From positions 1-42,976 of the forward strand of contig JADYXZ010000015.1 of assembly GCA_020853885.1 (NCBI GenBank): a stretch of 42,976 bases of DNA, written 5' to 3'. This DNA is from Bradyrhizobiaceae bacterium. GTDB taxonomy: Bacteria; Pseudomonadota; Alphaproteobacteria; Rhizobiales; Xanthobacteraceae. Made by a program: the position numbers and the translations under genes. Below are positions 40,356 to 42,976 of this stretch, one piece after another (positions within the stretch are counted from its first letter, which is position 1; every line of letters begins with the position of its first letter). A model generated the notes under the pieces. The model had not been told where the DNA came from. It saw only the letters and a program-made list of their open reading frames with translations, and did no database searches.

Positions 40356-40384
40356 TTTATGATGTTGTCATGACAACATGTCAA
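40356..40384 (-). promoter_or_regulatory. Promoter of the large operon with an 18-bp palindromic operator in its spacer
   Basis: On the minus strand TTGACA (40384-40379), a 17-bp spacer and CATAAA (40361-40356) form a good promoter. The perfect palindrome ATGTTGTCATGACAACAT (40362-40379) fills the spacer, an ideal position for a repressor. Its GT-x-AT-x-AC core fits GntR sites, so the GntR protein encoded at 25787-26551 is the natural candidate. Upstream, 40385-40544 shows nothing I can support. Confidence 0.75.
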
Positions 40385-40544
40385 GCAAACGCCCTGCCCG
40401 CCTGACCCAGTCCGCAGGAAACGCAGGATAGAAATCGCATGCGGCAGCTTTGCGCTGGATGCCATTTTCCGAAGGCATTGCCGCGCGTGAACCCGGCTTC
40501 GGATGTGCCGCCCGGCGAAATCTTTGTCAGCGATGCATGAAGCT

Positions 40545-40575
40545 GCGGCGATCCGCCTCAAGCGGAAATCGCCGC
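40545..40575. terminator. GC-rich hairpin after the fds genes
   Basis: GCGGCGAT-CCGC pairs with GCGG-(AA)-ATCGCCGC around a CTCAA loop, a 12-bp stem with a 2-base bulge. It lies about 100 bp after the fdsD stop. No run of U follows on the minus strand, so it would be at best a weak or Rho-assisted terminator. Confidence 0.35.
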
Positions 40576-40676
40576 GGACGAAATTTTAGCGCGACGTCGA
40601 GGACAATGTCGCCGCATCTGCCGATCTCGGCCGGCGGGGAACGCGGCGCACCGACCGCATGGATCAGGCTTCGCGG

Positions 40677-40913
40677 TCAGTTCTCGGATCGTGCTTCCCG
40701 CAGGCGTTCGACGGCCTGGCGTGCGACCAGGTCGAGCCCCGCACCGCCGGCTTCGAGATGCTGCAGGATCGCCGCGCGCATGCGCGGGTCCCAGAACTTC
40801 CGGATGTGCTCGGCAGTGCCGGCCGCCGCCTTCTCCCCGTTCTGGCTCTGGAAGAACTTGCCGATCTGGTTCGCCATATAGACGAGCTTCTCGTGCTGCT
40901 CCCTATGCGACAT
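40677..40913 (-). CDS. fdsD: Formate dehydrogenase subunit delta
   Basis: A 78-residue protein matching the small FdsD subunit/assembly factor of soluble NAD-dependent formate dehydrogenase: LVYMANQIGKFFQSQNGEKA and RKFWDPRMRAAILQHLEAGG are characteristic. The start is ATG at 40913, overlapping the fdsC stop by 11 bp; a longer frame runs back into fdsC. It ends the fds operon. Confidence 0.88.
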   Translation of the reverse strand: MSHREQHEKLVYMANQIGKFFQSQNGEKAAAGTAEHIRKFWDPRMRAAILQHLEAGGAGLDLVARQAVERLREARSEN

Positions 40914-41721
40914 GGGCGGCTTGCTCTCCGACGATCCGGCGAGGGTGGGTGAAAACTTCGAAGCCGTCGTCGCGCGCAATCGCCGCGAGCGTGATGCCGG
41001 CGGCTTCGGCTGTGCGCACCGCGAGCGCGGTCGGCGCCGAAACCGCCACGACCACGCCCGTGCCCATCACCGCCGCCTTCTGCATCATCTCGACGGAGAC
41101 GCGGCTCGTCAGCAGCACCATGCCGCTTGCGCCGGGAACGGATTCCTTTGCGAGCACGCCCGCGAGCTTGTCGAGCGCGTTGTGGCGGCCCAGGTCCTCC
41201 CGCAGCGCGACAATGCCCTTGCCCTGCTGCCAGAACGCAGCGGCATGGACCGCGCGCGTCTCGCGGTTGAGCGTCTGCAAAGGCGAGATCGACTGGGTCG
41301 CGCGCATGACCTCGTTGAAGGCGAAGCGGATGCCTTCGCCGACCACGGGAGCCGGACGCATGGCCTCGGCGAGCGTTTCGACGCCGCACAACCCGCAGCC
41401 GGTAGGTCCGGCGAGATGCCGGCGGCGCGCGGCCACTTCCTGCGCGCGCGGCTCGCTAAGGCGCATCCGCAGCTCGATGCCGATCTCCTCCTCGACGATC
41501 TCAAGGCTCTCGATCTCCGACGCCGAGGCGACGATCCCTTCGGTCAGGCTGAAGCCGAGCGCGAAGTCCTCGAGATCCTGCGGGGTCGCCATCATGACGG
41601 CGTAGGACACGCCGTTATAGGTGAAGGCAACCGCGGTCTCCTCCGGGATCGCGCGCTCGCCGGCCGCGCGGCCCGATGCGCGCCACGCGGTCCTTGCCAC
41701 GCGCTGCACCGGAGGAGGCAC
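40903..41721 (-). CDS. fdsC: Formate dehydrogenase accessory sulfurtransferase FdhD/FdsC
   Basis: About 272 residues. FdhD/FdsC binds the bis-MGD cofactor and passes sulfur to it before insertion into FdsA. Visible are FALGFSLTEGI, the C-x-x-C of GCGLCG, LREDLGRHNALDKLAG and LLTSRVSVEMMQKAA. The start is uncertain: GTG at 41721 lies just after the fdsA stop (41726), and other GTG codons follow at 41709 and 41700, while the frame is open further into fdsA. I take the longest version that does not overlap fdsA. Confidence 0.85.
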   Translation of the reverse strand: MPPPVQRVARTAWRASGRAAGERAIPEETAVAFTYNGVSYAVMMATPQDLEDFALGFSLTEGIVASASEIESLEIVEEEIGIELRMRLSEPRAQEVAARRRHLAGPTGCGLCGVETLAEAMRPAPVVGEGIRFAFNEVMRATQSISPLQTLNRETRAVHAAAFWQQGKGIVALREDLGRHNALDKLAGVLAKESVPGASGMVLLTSRVSVEMMQKAAVMGTGVVVAVSAPTALAVRTAEAAGITLAAIARDDGFEVFTHPRRIVGEQAAHVA

Positions 41722-41725
41722 CGGC

Positions 41726-42976
41726 CTACTCCGCAGCCTCGAGCGGCGCGATACGCCGCGCGCGGCGGGAAAATTCCTCATACTCCTCCTGCCACTCGCT
41801 CGGCCCGTTCGACGGCGAAATCTGCACGGCCGTGACCTTGTATTCGGGGCAGTTCGTGGCCCAGTCGGAATAGTCTGTCGTCACCACGTTCGCCTGCGTG
41901 CCGGGGTGGTGGAAGGTCGTATAGACCACGCCCGGCGCCACGCGGTCCGTGATCAGTGCGCGCAGGGTCGTCTCGCCCGCTCGGCTCTGAATCCGCACCC
42001 AGTCGCCGTCGCGCATGCCGCGCTGCTCGGCGTCGTGCGGATGAATTTCGAGACGGTCCTCGGCGTGCCAGACCGTATTCGCCGTGCGCCGCGTCTGCGC
42101 GCCGACGTTATACTGGCTGAGGATACGGCCGGTGGTGAGGAGCAGCGGGAACCGCGGACCGGTCTTTTCGTCGGTCGCGATATATTCGGTGCGCATGAAC
42201 CTGCCCTTGCCCCGCACGAAGCCGTTCATATGCATGACCGGCGTCCCCTCGGGCGCTTTCTCGTTGCACGGCCACTGAATCGAACCCAATTCTTCCAGCC
42301 TCTCGTACGAAACACCGGCGAAGGTCGGCGTCAGGCGCGCGATCTCGTCCATGATCTGCGACGGGCGATCATAGTGTATCTCATAGCCCAGCGCCTTGGC
42401 GAGCAGGAGTGTGATTTCCCAGTCAGCATAGCCGTTTTTCGGCGCAATCACCTTGCGCACACGCTGGATGCGGCGCTCGGCATTGGTGAAGGTGCCGTCC
42501 TTCTCGAGAAAGGTCGAGCCGGGCAGGAAGACATGGGCGTAGCTCGCCGTCTCGTTCAGGAACAGGTCCTGCAAGACCACGCATTCCATCGCGGCGAGGC
42601 CCGCGGCGACATGCTGCGTGTCGGGGTCGGACTGGAGGATGTCCTCGCCCTGGATGTAGATACCCTTGAAGGCGCTGTTGACGGCGGCGTCGAGCATGTT
42701 GGGAATGCGCAGGCCCGGCTCCCTGTCGAGCGGGACGCCCCAGTCCGCCTCGAATAGCTGGCGCGGTTCATCGAGAGAGATATGCCGGTAACCGGACAGT
42801 TCGTGCGGGAACGAGCCCATGTCGCACGAACCCTGCACGTTATTCTGGCCACGCAGCGGGTTCACGCCAACGCCGGGCCGGCCGATATTGCCGGTCGCCA
42901 TCGCAAGGTTCGCGATCGCCATCACCGTGGTCGAGCCCTGGCTGTGCTCGGTGACGCCGAGGCCGTAATAGATCGC
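41726..42976 (-). CDS. fdsA: NAD-dependent formate dehydrogenase alpha subunit (5' part outside window)
   Basis: The C-terminal 416 residues of the molybdenum-containing FdsA subunit, which oxidises formate to CO2. It enters the window at 42976 reading AIYYGLGVTEHSQGSTTVMA, followed by NPLRGQNNVQGSCDMG, both typical of formate dehydrogenases. FLPGSTFLEKDGTFTNAERR is typical too. The last quarter (LTTGRILSQYNVGAQTRRTA, then FHHPGTQANVVTTD) is the molydopterin dinucleotide-binding domain. The active-site Cys/Sec region and the iron-sulfur domains lie outside. fdsG and fdsB would be expected further right. It may supply NADH from formate in one-carbon or cofactor metabolism. Confidence 0.92.
   Translation of the reverse strand, partial: AIYYGLGVTEHSQGSTTVMAIANLAMATGNIGRPGVGVNPLRGQNNVQGSCDMGSFPHELSGYRHISLDEPRQLFEADWGVPLDREPGLRIPNMLDAAVNSAFKGIYIQGEDILQSDPDTQHVAAGLAAMECVVLQDLFLNETASYAHVFLPGSTFLEKDGTFTNAERRIQRVRKVIAPKNGYADWEITLLLAKALGYEIHYDRPSQIMDEIARLTPTFAGVSYERLEELGSIQWPCNEKAPEGTPVMHMNGFVRGKGRFMRTEYIATDEKTGPRFPLLLTTGRILSQYNVGAQTRRTANTVWHAEDRLEIHPHDAEQRGMRDGDWVRIQSRAGETTLRALITDRVAPGVVYTTFHHPGTQANVVTTDYSDWATNCPEYKVTAVQISPSNGPSEWQEEYEEFSRRARRIAPLEAAE

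Overview
The window looks like chromosomal catabolic DNA of a high-GC alphaproteobacterium, probably Hyphomicrobiales (a relative of Bradyrhizobium or Rhodopseudomonas). This is an inference from the gene content: two complete LivFGHMK-type ABC systems, relatives of Rhodopseudomonas ring-cleavage enzymes, an NAD-linked formate dehydrogenase with the fdsA-fdsC-fdsD order, and an IS256-type scar. There is no rRNA marker to settle it. I see no tRNA, rRNA or CRISPR array.

Region A (1-9785) is a small regulon scarred by insertion sequences. On the minus strand a homologue of 2-ketopropyl-CoM oxidoreductase/carboxylase (KPCC) is followed by an alpha/beta hydrolase and a Tat-type ABC binding protein. 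Divergent from it lie a lone ECF S-component-like membrane protein and a phosphoribosyltransferase. Beyond an IS5-type remnant lies a minus-strand unit of an Nramp-like transporter lacking the usual metal motifs and two short-chain dehydrogenases. All three promoters carry the same half-site array (TTGCA/TGCAA, stepped by 10 bp). A frameshifted IS256-family transposase closes the region.

Region B (9939-25068) is an IclR-controlled carboxylate or lactam catabolic cluster. It holds a TcuA-like flavoprotein, LivG/F/H/M, HyuA/HyuB, a LivK-type binding protein, a MetE/EaCoMT-like zinc protein and a 4,5-dihydroxyphthalate-decarboxylase-like protein on the minus strand. The iclR gene and an aldehyde dehydrogenase are on the plus strand. 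Three promoters (tcuA-like, hyuA, aldehyde dehydrogenase) each carry two 15-bp palindromes with centres 19 bp apart, placed next to a sigma70-like promoter. This ties the cluster into one regulon.

A 718-bp scar (25069-25786) holds a broken livF fragment and TTCCCTGA repeats.

Region C (25787-40379) appears to be one tightly packed minus-strand operon of 16 genes. Its promoter has an 18-bp perfect palindrome filling the -35/-10 spacer, and its last gene is a GntR/HutC-type regulator. In transcription order it encodes a LivK-type binding protein, a BadH-like SDR, a CaiB CoA-transferase, an Ltp2-like thiolase-fold protein with its DUF35 partner, a cyclase-family hydrolase, an acyl-CoA dehydrogenase with Asp in place of the Glu base, LivH/M/G/F, an acyl-CoA ligase, a BadI/MenB-like crotonase, an enoyl-CoA hydratase, a MaoC protein and the GntR regulator. 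Together they read as uptake, CoA activation, dehydrogenation, hydration, oxidation and C-C cleavage of a cyclic or branched carboxylic acid.

Region D (40677-42976) is the end of a formate dehydrogenase operon (fdsA, partial; fdsC; fdsD).
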